IMG/VR virus record: IMGVR_UViG_3300042400_001607
Coordinates: 1 to 30,859 of that record
Reading direction: 5' to 3' (one strand)
From: a virus
Length of the DNA stretch: 30,859 bases
Part shown: in pieces, positions 14,810 to 22,754 of the stretch
How the letters are laid out: every line of letters begins with the position of its first letter
How positions within the stretch are numbered: position 1 is the stretch's first letter
The notes under the pieces: generated by a model
Told to the model about the DNA's origin: nothing
Databases searched by the model: none
The model's input: only the letters and a program-made list of their open reading frames with translations
Translations under genes and position numbers: made by a program

Positions 14810-15595
14810 GGAAACCTTTACTGTGTTTGAAAGCACAGCAGGTTTGAATGAGCTAACAGCTGCAGTTATTGCTCCAGGCGTTGGCGGAAATTTTGCATCG
14901 ATTGCACTGCCCATCGCTTCTAATAGGAGAAACAATTTATCTCCAAGTACAGCCGGTCCATTTACTGGATTGTGACCCACTTTTACGAAATTACCATTGA
15001 TCCAAATATCATTCGATGCTGCTTCAATTTCGCTGCCGCTTGACATTTCGATTCTGGAATTTGCATGGATCGTAATATTACCACCTCTTAATTCAATAAC
15101 TGATTGTGTTTGATCGTGTTCAATAGTAATCGCTTTATCGCGACCAATATTTACTCTAGATCCTTTTAATTGCATTGTAATTCCTTTACTAATACTGAAC
15201 CAGATTTTTAACTCTTCGTCACCATCAAATAGCACAATATGCGAACCTAAATATTCTCCATCTTTACCTAACTCTTCTCGCACATCGTCTGCAATTTCAT
15301 GCAAGGAATAGTACTCTGGTGAATAGGGATTTCCATTATCGAATCTAACTGCAACAATCGATCCTTTTTTAGGAACCGATAAGGAACCTCCTTTGCCTTT
15401 CTTACCGAAAAAAGCGCTCTTTTGTTTTGGATACGCCCACGGAAGATCAGCTACTGCAATATCATCGTATAGGCTAATAACTCTAACTTTTGCACGACCT
15501 TCTTTTCGAGGGTCGTTTGCGTCCTCAACTATGCCAAGAAATTGTTTGTCAACTAAGTCTCGGTTATTTCGTGATTCTATATCGTGATTATCCAT
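14804..15595 (-). CDS. gp5: Baseplate central spike, gp5-like, without lysozyme domain
   Basis: 263 aa from ATG 15595. The N-terminal OB-fold signature FLGIVEDANDPRKEGRAKVR (19-38) with DLPWAYP (50-56) is that of T4 gp5 and other phage_base_V spikes, where it binds the gp27-like hub ring. Residues ~130-220 (ITMQLKGSRVNIGRDKAITI, VIELRGGNITIHANSRIEMS, NDIWINGNFVKVGHN) form the repeated beta-strands of a spike needle. The lysozyme domain found between them in T4 gp5 is absent. The tail ends with a hydrophobic helix, LLLEAMGSAIDAKF. It is the last gene of the baseplate operon. Confidence 0.85.
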   Translation of the reverse strand: MDNHDIESRNNRDLVDKQFLGIVEDANDPRKEGRAKVRVISLYDDIAVADLPWAYPKQKSAFFGKKGKGGSLSVPKKGSIVAVRFDNGNPYSPEYYSLHEIADDVREELGKDGEYLGSHIVLFDGDEELKIWFSISKGITMQLKGSRVNIGRDKAITIEHDQTQSVIELRGGNITIHANSRIEMSSGSEIEAASNDIWINGNFVKVGHNPVNGPAVLGDKLFLLLEAMGSAIDAKFPPTPGAITAAVSSFKPAVLSNTVKVSL

Positions 15596-15630
15596 ATTAA
15601 ATTATATCTAAAAAAGTACTTTTGGTTTAG

Positions 15631-16692
15631 TTAGTTGCCATATACATTACCGAGATCAGTTACTGGCGGTTCTAAGAAATTACTTGCTGCGCCCAATGCT
15701 GGATTAATTAATCCTCCTACTTGAGCAAGAGCGTTCTGCACGCTTTCACCAGCATTTTGAATTGACTCTCCAATTACCGGTAAGCCAGACAAGAAAGATG
15801 CAGTGTTTTGAACATTCGTACCAACATTTCGTGCACTCCATGGATTATGCAGTTCAGACTTGATATGATCGTCAAATAATTTACTGCCATCTGCATATGT
15901 GCTCTCTTCTTCAAAGAAACCAATATTAATTTTAAATGAATTAGTTGCAGGTGTATTTTTTGGAGTCACTTCAAGTTTGCCGGAGCCGCCAGCAAAAGTG
16001 TCTGAAAAATCAAATTCGCACTGTCTACATCTAAATTTAATATAGCCGTATTGTTTTAATACGTTAGATAAGATATTGCCACCACCTACGATATTTCCAA
16101 TCGTACCAGTGTTTATTCCTAACAAGTTAGCAGCGTTTTGTCCAACTCCTGGAATTCGATAACGCAAGTTTCTAACCTCTGCCACATAAATATCCATTGA
16201 GAACCATCTTAAATTATCTGGCACTCTTTCTCTCATGTGGATTTTATCATATACTGCATTACGATAGATATCAGCTAATTCGTTTATTCTTAGGTCAACT
16301 GCCTCTAATGTGTCTATAGTAATCGTTGCACTTTTACCTTTCCAACCAGATTCAATATCTGTCGCTCCTTTCCACATCGCGCCTAAACCTGAAATACTTT
16401 GGAAATACCATGGAGCATCAAAGGTTAAGTAAGATAAAATATTCTTAAATACTTTCATGCCATGAGCTTTGTCAGCATGGCCTCTGTTCTTTAAGAACTC
16501 AATGATTCCTCCCTCCTTTTCAATAAAAAGAGGAGATTCAGCAAGTCGAGTGTCCTGCACAAGCGATGATGTATCTTCAAATTTAAAGTCTAGTGCAAAC
16601 GTCAGGAACGTAGGCTCATCATACGGATCCATAAAAGTACCCTTTCTGAAATTATCAACTTTATTTTTTATTCCATAGAAATTATGAGGCAT
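15631..16692 (-). CDS. Baseplate/tail-tube-related structural protein
   Basis: 353 aa, starting 2 bp after the stop of the gp27-like gene. Central region YLTFDAPWYFQSISGLGAMW, IDTLEAVDLRINELADIY and VPDNLRWFSMDIYVAEVRNL is a pattern I associate with tail-tube-fold baseplate proteins of myoviruses (gp48/gp54-like), though that link is from memory of similar sequences, not from a clear family signature. A cluster CRQCEFDFSD (about 218-227) has two cysteines. The C-terminal ~80 residues are Ala/Asn/Gly-rich with repeated VQNA-type helices. It lies between the hub and spike genes, which supports a place at the tube-baseplate junction. Confidence 0.6.
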   Translation of the reverse strand: MPHNFYGIKNKVDNFRKGTFMDPYDEPTFLTFALDFKFEDTSSLVQDTRLAESPLFIEKEGGIIEFLKNRGHADKAHGMKVFKNILSYLTFDAPWYFQSISGLGAMWKGATDIESGWKGKSATITIDTLEAVDLRINELADIYRNAVYDKIHMRERVPDNLRWFSMDIYVAEVRNLRYRIPGVGQNAANLLGINTGTIGNIVGGGNILSNVLKQYGYIKFRCRQCEFDFSDTFAGGSGKLEVTPKNTPATNSFKINIGFFEEESTYADGSKLFDDHIKSELHNPWSARNVGTNVQNTASFLSGLPVIGESIQNAGESVQNALAQVGGLINPALGAASNFLEPPVTDLGNVYGN

Positions 16693-16694
16693 CG

Positions 16695-18188
16695 TTAGTT
16701 ATTATTTTTAGAAGGAGCCCATTCTCTTCTTGATAAGAAGAGTTCAGTATACAATCCATTTGGGTTAAGTTTATCATAGTAATACTTTGCACCTGATACA
16801 TAATAATAACCGCTTAATTGAGCATCAAATGTTTGTGCGCCTAGACCGTTTTCATTCTTTATTTTTGCGTCTTGTTCTTCTGTTGATTTTGTAGCTTTTA
16901 AAGTATTTTCAGCCTCTTGTACGGATATGTAAATCGGCACCGTAAATCCTTTAACTGCCTGAAAATTTATATTATTTAGCGTAACTTTAAGTCTTATTTT
17001 ATCTAATTCCTTTAAATTATGCGCATTCAATAAACGTGCAGCATTCCATTCAGGATGATTATTACCATAGTCAATATTCATCCATTTTTTAATCTCGTTT
17101 TCTGCTAATTGTTGGTCAGCTGGCACTAGAAATTGATCTTGATTACGATCAATACTTTTAAGTGGACTCATGAAAAAGTCTTTAAACTTTTCAGATGGAG
17201 TCTGGGTCGACTTAAGATGGTCATAATAGAAAATATGTTTCTTATAACCTTGACTTTTAACAATTTGTCCTTGATCAGAAATTAAGTTTAGCGAAGTAAT
17301 ATAATTAGCTTTACCTTTATATTCAAGTTCAGTAGTAAGATAATTTACCATTGTCTCTTCTTCAAGTTGAGCTCTTTCTGGAGAATCTGCAAGATTCTGA
17401 TTAATTCCACTGTTTAATGGCCTAGCTGAAGTTAAAAATGTCTGTTGAGATTCTTCTACCTTCAACTGACGATTTACTTCAACATAATTTAAGTAATAGT
17501 ATTTGTCAATAAAAGTCATAAAGAAAGAATCATCGTCTTGATACGCGTGCTGAGCAATCGTTTGCATAAAAGCAAGAGTGCTCATGTTCGTATTAATCCA
17601 AGTCATCTTATCGTTAGGCGTATTCTCGTTTTCAGCAAAACCTAAACCTAAATCACCACATATCTTTTTTAATGCATCCTTTGAATTTAGGCCCGAATAA
17701 CTTCTAGAAATATTTGCATAGATTCCAGGAACATATAACTCGCCTTTAATTAAGTACGTCGTACCAATTGAAATACCTTTACGTTCACCATTATATTTTG
17801 CTGGAATTGATTTCACATGAGTAATTAAAAAGTCGCAACGAATCGGTTTTAATTTTTCAGTACCGACTTTCAAGTAGACGCTCATAAGTAGATCAGTCTT
17901 GGGAAAGTAATCCCCTGCAAATTCACCAAAATTATCAACAAACGTAAGAGAGATTGTCGGAATAAAACCCGTTTCATCAAGTATCATTGTTTCAATACCC
18001 TTAACGATCTGTCCGCCTATTTTAATATAAGGTTCAGTTGCACCGGTCTTTTGGCCAGAATCTGGCATGCTTTTTGGCGCTTTATATGATGATGGATTTG
18101 TACTATCAGATGAAGTATCCTCTTCATATAACGTTTTTAACTGAACCTTTGGTAGTAATGTACCTTTTATGATTTGACCAAATGACAT
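16695..18188 (-). CDS. gp27: Baseplate hub protein, gp27-like
   Basis: 497 aa. The N-terminal part PYIKIGGQIVKGIETMILDE then IPTISLTFVDNFGEF and DYFPKTDLLMSVYLKVG is the first tube-like barrel of gp27/gpD/VgrG-type hubs; YSGLNSKDALKKICGDLGLG with a following MSTLAFMQTIAQHAY segment is the standard insert of these proteins. The C-terminal YYVSGAKYYYDKLNPNGLYT with LSRREW closes the second barrel. The hub trimer forms the floor of the tail tube and seats the spike. Its ATG overlaps the stop of the gp53-like gene (TAATG), implying coupled translation. A linker rich in Ser/Asp/Pro follows the first ~20 residues. Confidence 0.75.
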   Translation of the reverse strand: MSFGQIIKGTLLPKVQLKTLYEEDTSSDSTNPSSYKAPKSMPDSGQKTGATEPYIKIGGQIVKGIETMILDETGFIPTISLTFVDNFGEFAGDYFPKTDLLMSVYLKVGTEKLKPIRCDFLITHVKSIPAKYNGERKGISIGTTYLIKGELYVPGIYANISRSYSGLNSKDALKKICGDLGLGFAENENTPNDKMTWINTNMSTLAFMQTIAQHAYQDDDSFFMTFIDKYYYLNYVEVNRQLKVEESQQTFLTSARPLNSGINQNLADSPERAQLEEETMVNYLTTELEYKGKANYITSLNLISDQGQIVKSQGYKKHIFYYDHLKSTQTPSEKFKDFFMSPLKSIDRNQDQFLVPADQQLAENEIKKWMNIDYGNNHPEWNAARLLNAHNLKELDKIRLKVTLNNINFQAVKGFTVPIYISVQEAENTLKATKSTEEQDAKIKNENGLGAQTFDAQLSGYYYVSGAKYYYDKLNPNGLYTELFLSRREWAPSKNNN

Positions 18189-18775
18189 TAAAATAAATTT
18201 GCTTTAGTTAACTGCTGAATTAGTCTAGCTCTTGAGATAGGTACTGGACAATTATCTTTATTTACTTGAGTAACGTCCTCACCGAAAATTACTTTACCGT
18301 CTCTCACCTTAACATTCTTGTTTCCAGTAGTGTTAACGTTTGGCGGAACAATTTCTTTAACCTTATCCTTTAGAGCCTCTAATCTCTTTTTATCTTTAAC
18401 TGTTTTAGGATTTAAGAGTTTAGCTTCGTTATTATCTTTCTTCTGTGCTCCCTTATCAATTACTTTAGTTGGAGTAACCATCATCTTTTCAAGGCTCTTG
18501 AATGCAGGTACAAATAATATATCATTTGGCGCAATTGCAAATGGATTCGATATTCCATTATATTTCATTAGAGCTTCATAGTATTGCTGATCTGAATATA
18601 CACGAACGGATATTAAGTCTGGGCGCATTGCCTCTTCATCCTGTACTCTGATTACACTTTGTGCAATTCCTGAATCCTTTGCAAAACTAAAAGTTGAACT
18701 AATTAAGTCAACTATTCCGTCGCCGGCAGCTGTCGTAAAAATATTCTTAAGTCGAAGTAATCTAGTTATTAACAT
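18188..18775 (-). CDS. gp53: Baseplate wedge protein, gp53-like, with LysM-like module
   Basis: 195 aa. RPDLISVRVYSDQQYYEALM then KYNGISNPFAIAPNDILFVP (about 51-90) is the LysM-like domain that T4 gp53 carries; in T4 the protein clamps wedges to the hub. The rest is basic and polar, with a Lys-rich helix KDKKRLEALKDKVKEIV, and ends DNCPVPISRARLIQQLTKAN, a segment conserved in character with other phage baseplate LysM proteins. It is tightly packed between the 647-aa structural gene (1 bp gap) and the hub gene (TAATG). Confidence 0.75.
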   Translation of the reverse strand: MLITRLLRLKNIFTTAAGDGIVDLISSTFSFAKDSGIAQSVIRVQDEEAMRPDLISVRVYSDQQYYEALMKYNGISNPFAIAPNDILFVPAFKSLEKMMVTPTKVIDKGAQKKDNNEAKLLNPKTVKDKKRLEALKDKVKEIVPPNVNTTGNKNVKVRDGKVIFGEDVTQVNKDNCPVPISRARLIQQLTKANLF

Positions 18776-18776
18776 A

Positions 18777-20720
18777 TTAGTCTTTTGTTTTTAAGTCTAG
18801 GAAGTAGTCTACCAAAACTGGAGATTCTGCAAATTTTGTTCCGTATGCTCTTGCAACTTTGCTTTTTATATAACCTGCAATTTGATCTTTAGTTTTATCG
18901 TCAAACTGACCAAATCGTTCTTTATTTGCACCAGTACTGCTATTTTTTGTTCCGCCGGCAGTAGATTCAAACACTTGTCCGACTGACGTTGCTGTGCTGC
19001 TTTGTGTTGAACCTGGAGTAGTGTCGCTTCTTCCGTTCCGTGCGTTATTTAATGCAATACTATTTCTTTCTCCATATGAGTTATATGAAGAAGAAGGCTG
19101 AGGTAATGGAGTAAAGGTTAATGCACCTCCACCAAAGTTAAACATTGATTCAATATCCTGTTTTGCTCTAGGTCTGCCGTGTTCAAACACTACTCTAAAC
19201 GTAACTTCAGTTGGAAAATCATCCATACCTAATGAATCGTTGAATGACATGCTAGTGCTTTTTAAGCACAGATTTCCCATTACTGCCAGTGGATTCATTG
19301 GGTTACCTACCGTAAGATGCCATTCACCAACTGCTCGACCGTCTAGGAATGATCGCATCATAAGAGGAGTCTGTATAAGTTCTGATACCCATGAACCTGC
19401 AATGTTTTGTGCAGTCTGTGAAGCCCCTATCGTGTTTGCTACTCCAGTAAGATCAGCATCGCTGACTCCTTTCGTAAGTGCCGCGATACCTTCGGCTAAG
19501 TCTTTTCCTTTCTTTTGGAATTCTCCAAGCATATACGTAATTGTTTCCTGTATACCTCCAATAAAATCGCCTTGTTCAAACTTTTGACTTGGTATTCCAG
19601 GAAGAATAAAACCAGTTTTTTGAAAATAGCGGATTCCTCCACCCCAAAATTCTGCTTTACTATAAGTTAAGGATAAAAAGTTACTGATTAGGTCTAACAT
19701 TGCAATCCTAGGATTAATATTAGAAAACGATCTTAATTTATAACTAAATGTCATCGATACTGGATGTTGATATGTGAACCCAGTGTTTCTAATTTTAGTT
19801 GAGTTAATTACATTAAGTGGACCACGCACACGATTCCAATATTGACCTTCTTCGCCATATGCAGTTTTAAGCCAGTCTTGTACTTTTCCGTCGTATCCTG
19901 TTGCTGCAAATGGATTATCGTTATTTTGAAAAAGAGTTGCAAGTAAAATCTTTCTAAGGTTAGGATTATCTGTTTGTGTTAATGCTGCTGCGTCTAATAG
20001 TGCATCTGCTGAAATTTCATTACCAGTAACGTCCTGCATCTTAGCCGTTCTGTCTATCCAATTATATCCATAATCAATATTTAATACACTAGATAATTTA
20101 TTTCCAGTATCTCCTCCCCACCAGGTAACTGCTTGTGCAATTGGCACCAATGGGGCTTTTGATTCAGCAATTTGTAAATTATCCTCTACTGGAATTGGAA
20201 ATCGACGTAGCGTCAACATTCTATTATTGGGCATTTTACCATACCACTTACACCATAAGAAATCGTTCCATTGATATGGCATTGCACCAAAAATAGTATC
20301 GCCTTTATTTTGATCGGCATTGTTTTGAGCCCAACGAATAATTTCTCCAGCAGTCGGGTTTTCTGTTTCCTTTTTCTGCTCTTTAATCTTATCTAATGGA
20401 GTTAATGCAAATGCTTCAAGAACATTTGAAGCTACGTCTTGAGTATCTTTGTGATATTCCGGAGAATAATTATCGCCAGAAATACTTCCATATTTTGCAT
20501 ATCTAAATACATAAAATGGATTAAAGATAGAGTCAGTTCCTAATACTGCCTTTGCCTCTTTACCTGCAGCATCGGATGCTCCGTATATTTTTTCCGTGTG
20601 AGTATTATTTAAAGAAGACCATGAAGCATCAGTTATGCCAAGCAAATCATTTGTAGATGATTTTGGTGCTTCGCCAGTGTTCGAGTTTGCTCCAAGTAAA
20701 TTAGGATTAGCTATGCTCAT
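18777..20720 (-). CDS. Large baseplate/tail structural protein
   Basis: 647 aa from ATG 20720, 19 nt after a late-promoter box, so it begins the baseplate operon. I do not recognise a named family. It has a long central region with tube-fold-like strands (TYQHPVSMTFSYKLRSFSNI) and a segment GEWHLTVGNPMNPLAVMGNL followed by LGMDDFPTEVTFRVVFEHGR that I associate with virion baseplate proteins of large myoviruses. The stretch LCLKSTSMSFNDS between them is beta-rich. Residues ~555-605 are Ser/Thr/Gly/Asn-rich and probably disordered; the C-terminus VARAYGTKFAESPVLVDYFL is helical. Position before gp53-, gp27- and gp5-like genes makes a baseplate role likely. Confidence 0.6.
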   Translation of the reverse strand: MSIANPNLLGANSNTGEAPKSSTNDLLGITDASWSSLNNTHTEKIYGASDAAGKEAKAVLGTDSIFNPFYVFRYAKYGSISGDNYSPEYHKDTQDVASNVLEAFALTPLDKIKEQKKETENPTAGEIIRWAQNNADQNKGDTIFGAMPYQWNDFLWCKWYGKMPNNRMLTLRRFPIPVEDNLQIAESKAPLVPIAQAVTWWGGDTGNKLSSVLNIDYGYNWIDRTAKMQDVTGNEISADALLDAAALTQTDNPNLRKILLATLFQNNDNPFAATGYDGKVQDWLKTAYGEEGQYWNRVRGPLNVINSTKIRNTGFTYQHPVSMTFSYKLRSFSNINPRIAMLDLISNFLSLTYSKAEFWGGGIRYFQKTGFILPGIPSQKFEQGDFIGGIQETITYMLGEFQKKGKDLAEGIAALTKGVSDADLTGVANTIGASQTAQNIAGSWVSELIQTPLMMRSFLDGRAVGEWHLTVGNPMNPLAVMGNLCLKSTSMSFNDSLGMDDFPTEVTFRVVFEHGRPRAKQDIESMFNFGGGALTFTPLPQPSSSYNSYGERNSIALNNARNGRSDTTPGSTQSSTATSVGQVFESTAGGTKNSSTGANKERFGQFDDKTKDQIAGYIKSKVARAYGTKFAESPVLVDYFLDLKTKD

Positions 20721-20739
20721 TTACTATATTTCTTTTTAT

Positions 20740-20747
20740 TATTTATT
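20740..20747 (-). promoter_or_regulatory. Late-promoter box AATAAATA before the baseplate operon
   Basis: AATAAATA with downstream ATAAAAAG ends 19 nt before the ATG at 20720. Identical over 14 bases (ATAAATAATAAAAA) to boxes before the protease, 193-aa and 164-aa genes. Confidence 0.65.
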
Positions 20748-20774
20748 GTGATTGTAAAATTATACTGCATACAA

Positions 20775-22502
20775 TTACTTGCGCTGCATAAAGTCTGAAA
20801 AGCTAGAAACTATATGATTAACTTTAGCCTCTTTTTTCTTGCTCTTCTTTTTACTTTTCTTAGTCGAGGTAATTTTTTTACCCGGTCCAGCTAGAGAAAA
20901 AATATCCATATTATTACCAGGTAGAGAGTCTGGTGTTTGCATTACTTGACCTGGAGATTCCGGATTTACTACAACTACTCCTGGTGCATCGCCTAGCGAA
21001 AGCATATCCTCCTTAACTGCTGCTTTACCAGGAACAAGTTTAGCTACTTTTTCAGAATAATCACGACCTGCCTGTTTTCCACCGACTGCAGTAACTGTTC
21101 CTTTAACGATCGCATTGAGTCCATTAAATATTGCAAGGTTTCTGTTTCTTGCCATTTTTGCAACTGCTTCATTTCCTTTATCTGGAATTGCACCAAATAA
21201 ACCAGTCACAATTTGACCAAGCCCTTTTAATATATTTCTTAGTGGGCTTTCTTTTTTACGGTCTTCATCAGTTACTGGTAATTTTACTCTAGTATATAGA
21301 GGTAATCTAATTTCTGGTGTAAGTTGAACTCCACCGAAGTTACCAAGATTAAAATCTCTAGATAGATAATAATTTTTAATTTCTCTTTCTTTTTCAGAAG
21401 AAACATTTTCAAGTTTAGTTACGTAGTTTGACTCTTCCTTTTCAGTAAGATCTCCATCAACTAAACCTTTAATATAGCTTAGTGACCATGAACGGCATGC
21501 CATTAAATAAGTAAGTTGGTCTTCTTCTTTAACGCTTTCCGTTTGTCGAGCAGTAGTATCAAATTCCTTTGCTCTAGCTGAATCACCGGCCGCAAACACA
21601 TACTTACTTAGTGAAGAGTTCATCCATGCAGAATTTTGTTTCTCTAGAGCTTTAAACATTTTGAAAAGATCACCCGGAACTTCCGCAATATCATTTGAAA
21701 TTACTGGTAGTTCAGCATACTGAATACCTTTAATAAGACGATTATCAATAATTCTCTTTTTTCGTTTGGTGCTTACGCTTTCTGGCTTTTCTTTTGCAGC
21801 TACCTTCTTTTCTTTTGCTGCAAGTGCATCCTTTAGGAATTGAGTAAGTCCAAGTAGTTCTAATAAGTCTTTATACTCATAAAACTTTTGTGCTCCTTCT
21901 GGAGTTTCTGGTAAAGAATCAATATTTTTAGCTTCAGCATCTAAGATCTTCTTCCAGGTACTAGCTGCACCCTCTTTACTTAATTTGATAATACGTTCTA
22001 CTTTACTCTTTACTTCAGGCTCTAAATTTACTGCCTCAGTTAGCGATAAACCGATCTGGCCAGCGCAAAGTCTGTAAATTTTAAGTAATCTTTCTGAAAT
22101 ATTAGAATAGTCACGAAGATAATTTATGAATTTTACTTCATCACGTTCCTTATCAATGGTTTCCATCGATTTTGCAACTCCCTCGATCGCATTTTTCTCA
22201 TTTTGGGCATATTTTTCTAGAAAATCAAGCTTATCTGACTTAGCAAGTTCAGTAAAAATGTCTTCTAGCCCAGGATTTTCAGCTTTTTCTAAATAATCTA
22301 ATGGAATTGAGTCAAATGCCTTCTCAAGGGCCTCAAAAGATGCAGTAACCGCATCCTTTTGCGTAATATCACCACCGACGCCGGACTCAATTTGATTTTT
22401 GATCGAGTCAACATCTATTACTGGGCTACTTGGAGCACCTGAGCTTTCAACTATAAGTCTATCTTTGTTTAAAAGTGTGAATAAGTATTTGGAAAACGTC
22501 AT
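20775..22502 (-). CDS. Hypothetical 575-aa protein, possible virion/internal head protein
   Basis: No family is recognised. It is highly charged and helical through residues ~30-400, with a Lys/Glu-rich tract around 228-250. LRNILKGLGQIVTGLFGAIP (about 423-442) is a short hydrophobic, glycine-rich helix, perhaps membrane-active. The end is a dense Lys/Ser run (about 546-560) followed by VNHIVSSFSDFMQRK. The N-terminus has LNKDRLIVESSG: IVE at residues 17-19 followed by Ser is a fair match to the (L/I)xE cleavage rule of T4 gp21, so it could be a processed head protein. A late-promoter box lies 22 nt before its ATG, and a terminator just beyond that, so it starts its own transcript. Confidence 0.6.
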   Translation of the reverse strand: MTFSKYLFTLLNKDRLIVESSGAPSSPVIDVDSIKNQIESGVGGDITQKDAVTASFEALEKAFDSIPLDYLEKAENPGLEDIFTELAKSDKLDFLEKYAQNEKNAIEGVAKSMETIDKERDEVKFINYLRDYSNISERLLKIYRLCAGQIGLSLTEAVNLEPEVKSKVERIIKLSKEGAASTWKKILDAEAKNIDSLPETPEGAQKFYEYKDLLELLGLTQFLKDALAAKEKKVAAKEKPESVSTKRKKRIIDNRLIKGIQYAELPVISNDIAEVPGDLFKMFKALEKQNSAWMNSSLSKYVFAAGDSARAKEFDTTARQTESVKEEDQLTYLMACRSWSLSYIKGLVDGDLTEKEESNYVTKLENVSSEKEREIKNYYLSRDFNLGNFGGVQLTPEIRLPLYTRVKLPVTDEDRKKESPLRNILKGLGQIVTGLFGAIPDKGNEAVAKMARNRNLAIFNGLNAIVKGTVTAVGGKQAGRDYSEKVAKLVPGKAAVKEDMLSLGDAPGVVVVNPESPGQVMQTPDSLPGNNMDIFSLAGPGKKITSTKKSKKKSKKKEAKVNHIVSSFSDFMQRK

Positions 22503-22524
22503 TGTGTATACGCTATATTTTAGT

Positions 22525-22532
22525 TATTTATC
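22525..22532 (-). promoter_or_regulatory. Late-promoter box GATAAATA before the 575-aa gene
   Basis: GATAAATA followed by ACTAAAATATAG ends 22 nt before the ATG at 22502. It begins 2 bases after the poly-T of the preceding terminator, so one unit ends and the next starts within about 40 bp. Confidence 0.6.
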
Positions 22533-22533
22533 A

Positions 22534-22564
22534 TAAAAAAGAAAGGCAGTTATTTACCGCCTTT
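22534..22564 (-). terminator. Intrinsic terminator after the small basic protein gene
   Basis: On the minus strand AAAGGCGGT pairs with ACTGCCTTT (9 bp, one G-U), loop AAATA, followed by CTTTTTT. The stop codon of the 64-aa gene lies in the loop. The plus-strand version also ends in a T-rich run, so it may act both ways. Confidence 0.8.
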
Positions 22565-22744
22565 TCTTTTAAATTTGTCAAATGGTATCACCCATAGCTT
22601 TCGATTAACGTTCTTTTTGACATAATCGTAGATTGAAGTCTTGGGTTCGTCGTCTGGATGTTGAACTATTGCATTTTTTAACTGTTCTTTACCCTTTCTG
22701 TAGTTTTCTAAGTTTTTCCAACTTTCTGGTTTTTCATGTTTCAC
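22550..22744 (-). CDS. Small basic hypothetical protein
   Basis: 64 aa starting 10 bp after the stop of the metallophosphoesterase gene and ending inside the terminator loop, which supports it as the real last gene of that transcript. It is rich in Lys, Arg and Trp (ESWKNLENYRKGKEQLKNAI, then NRKLWVIPFDKFKRKGGK). Such basic, aromatic small proteins often bind nucleic acid, but no motif supports this. Function is unknown. Confidence 0.6.
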   Translation of the reverse strand: MKHEKPESWKNLENYRKGKEQLKNAIVQHPDDEPKTSIYDYVKKNVNRKLWVIPFDKFKRKGGK

Positions 22745-22754
22745 GGCCTGCGGA

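Noticed and set aside
14804-14975. Peptide FESTAG appearing in the plus-strand frame at 14826 and in the 647-aa protein
   Set aside because: The first is only a shadow frame of the gp5-like gene; the match is coincidental.
19240-19587. 115-codon plus-strand frame
   Set aside because: Antisense to the 647-aa baseplate gene; low-quality composition and no neighbour in that direction.
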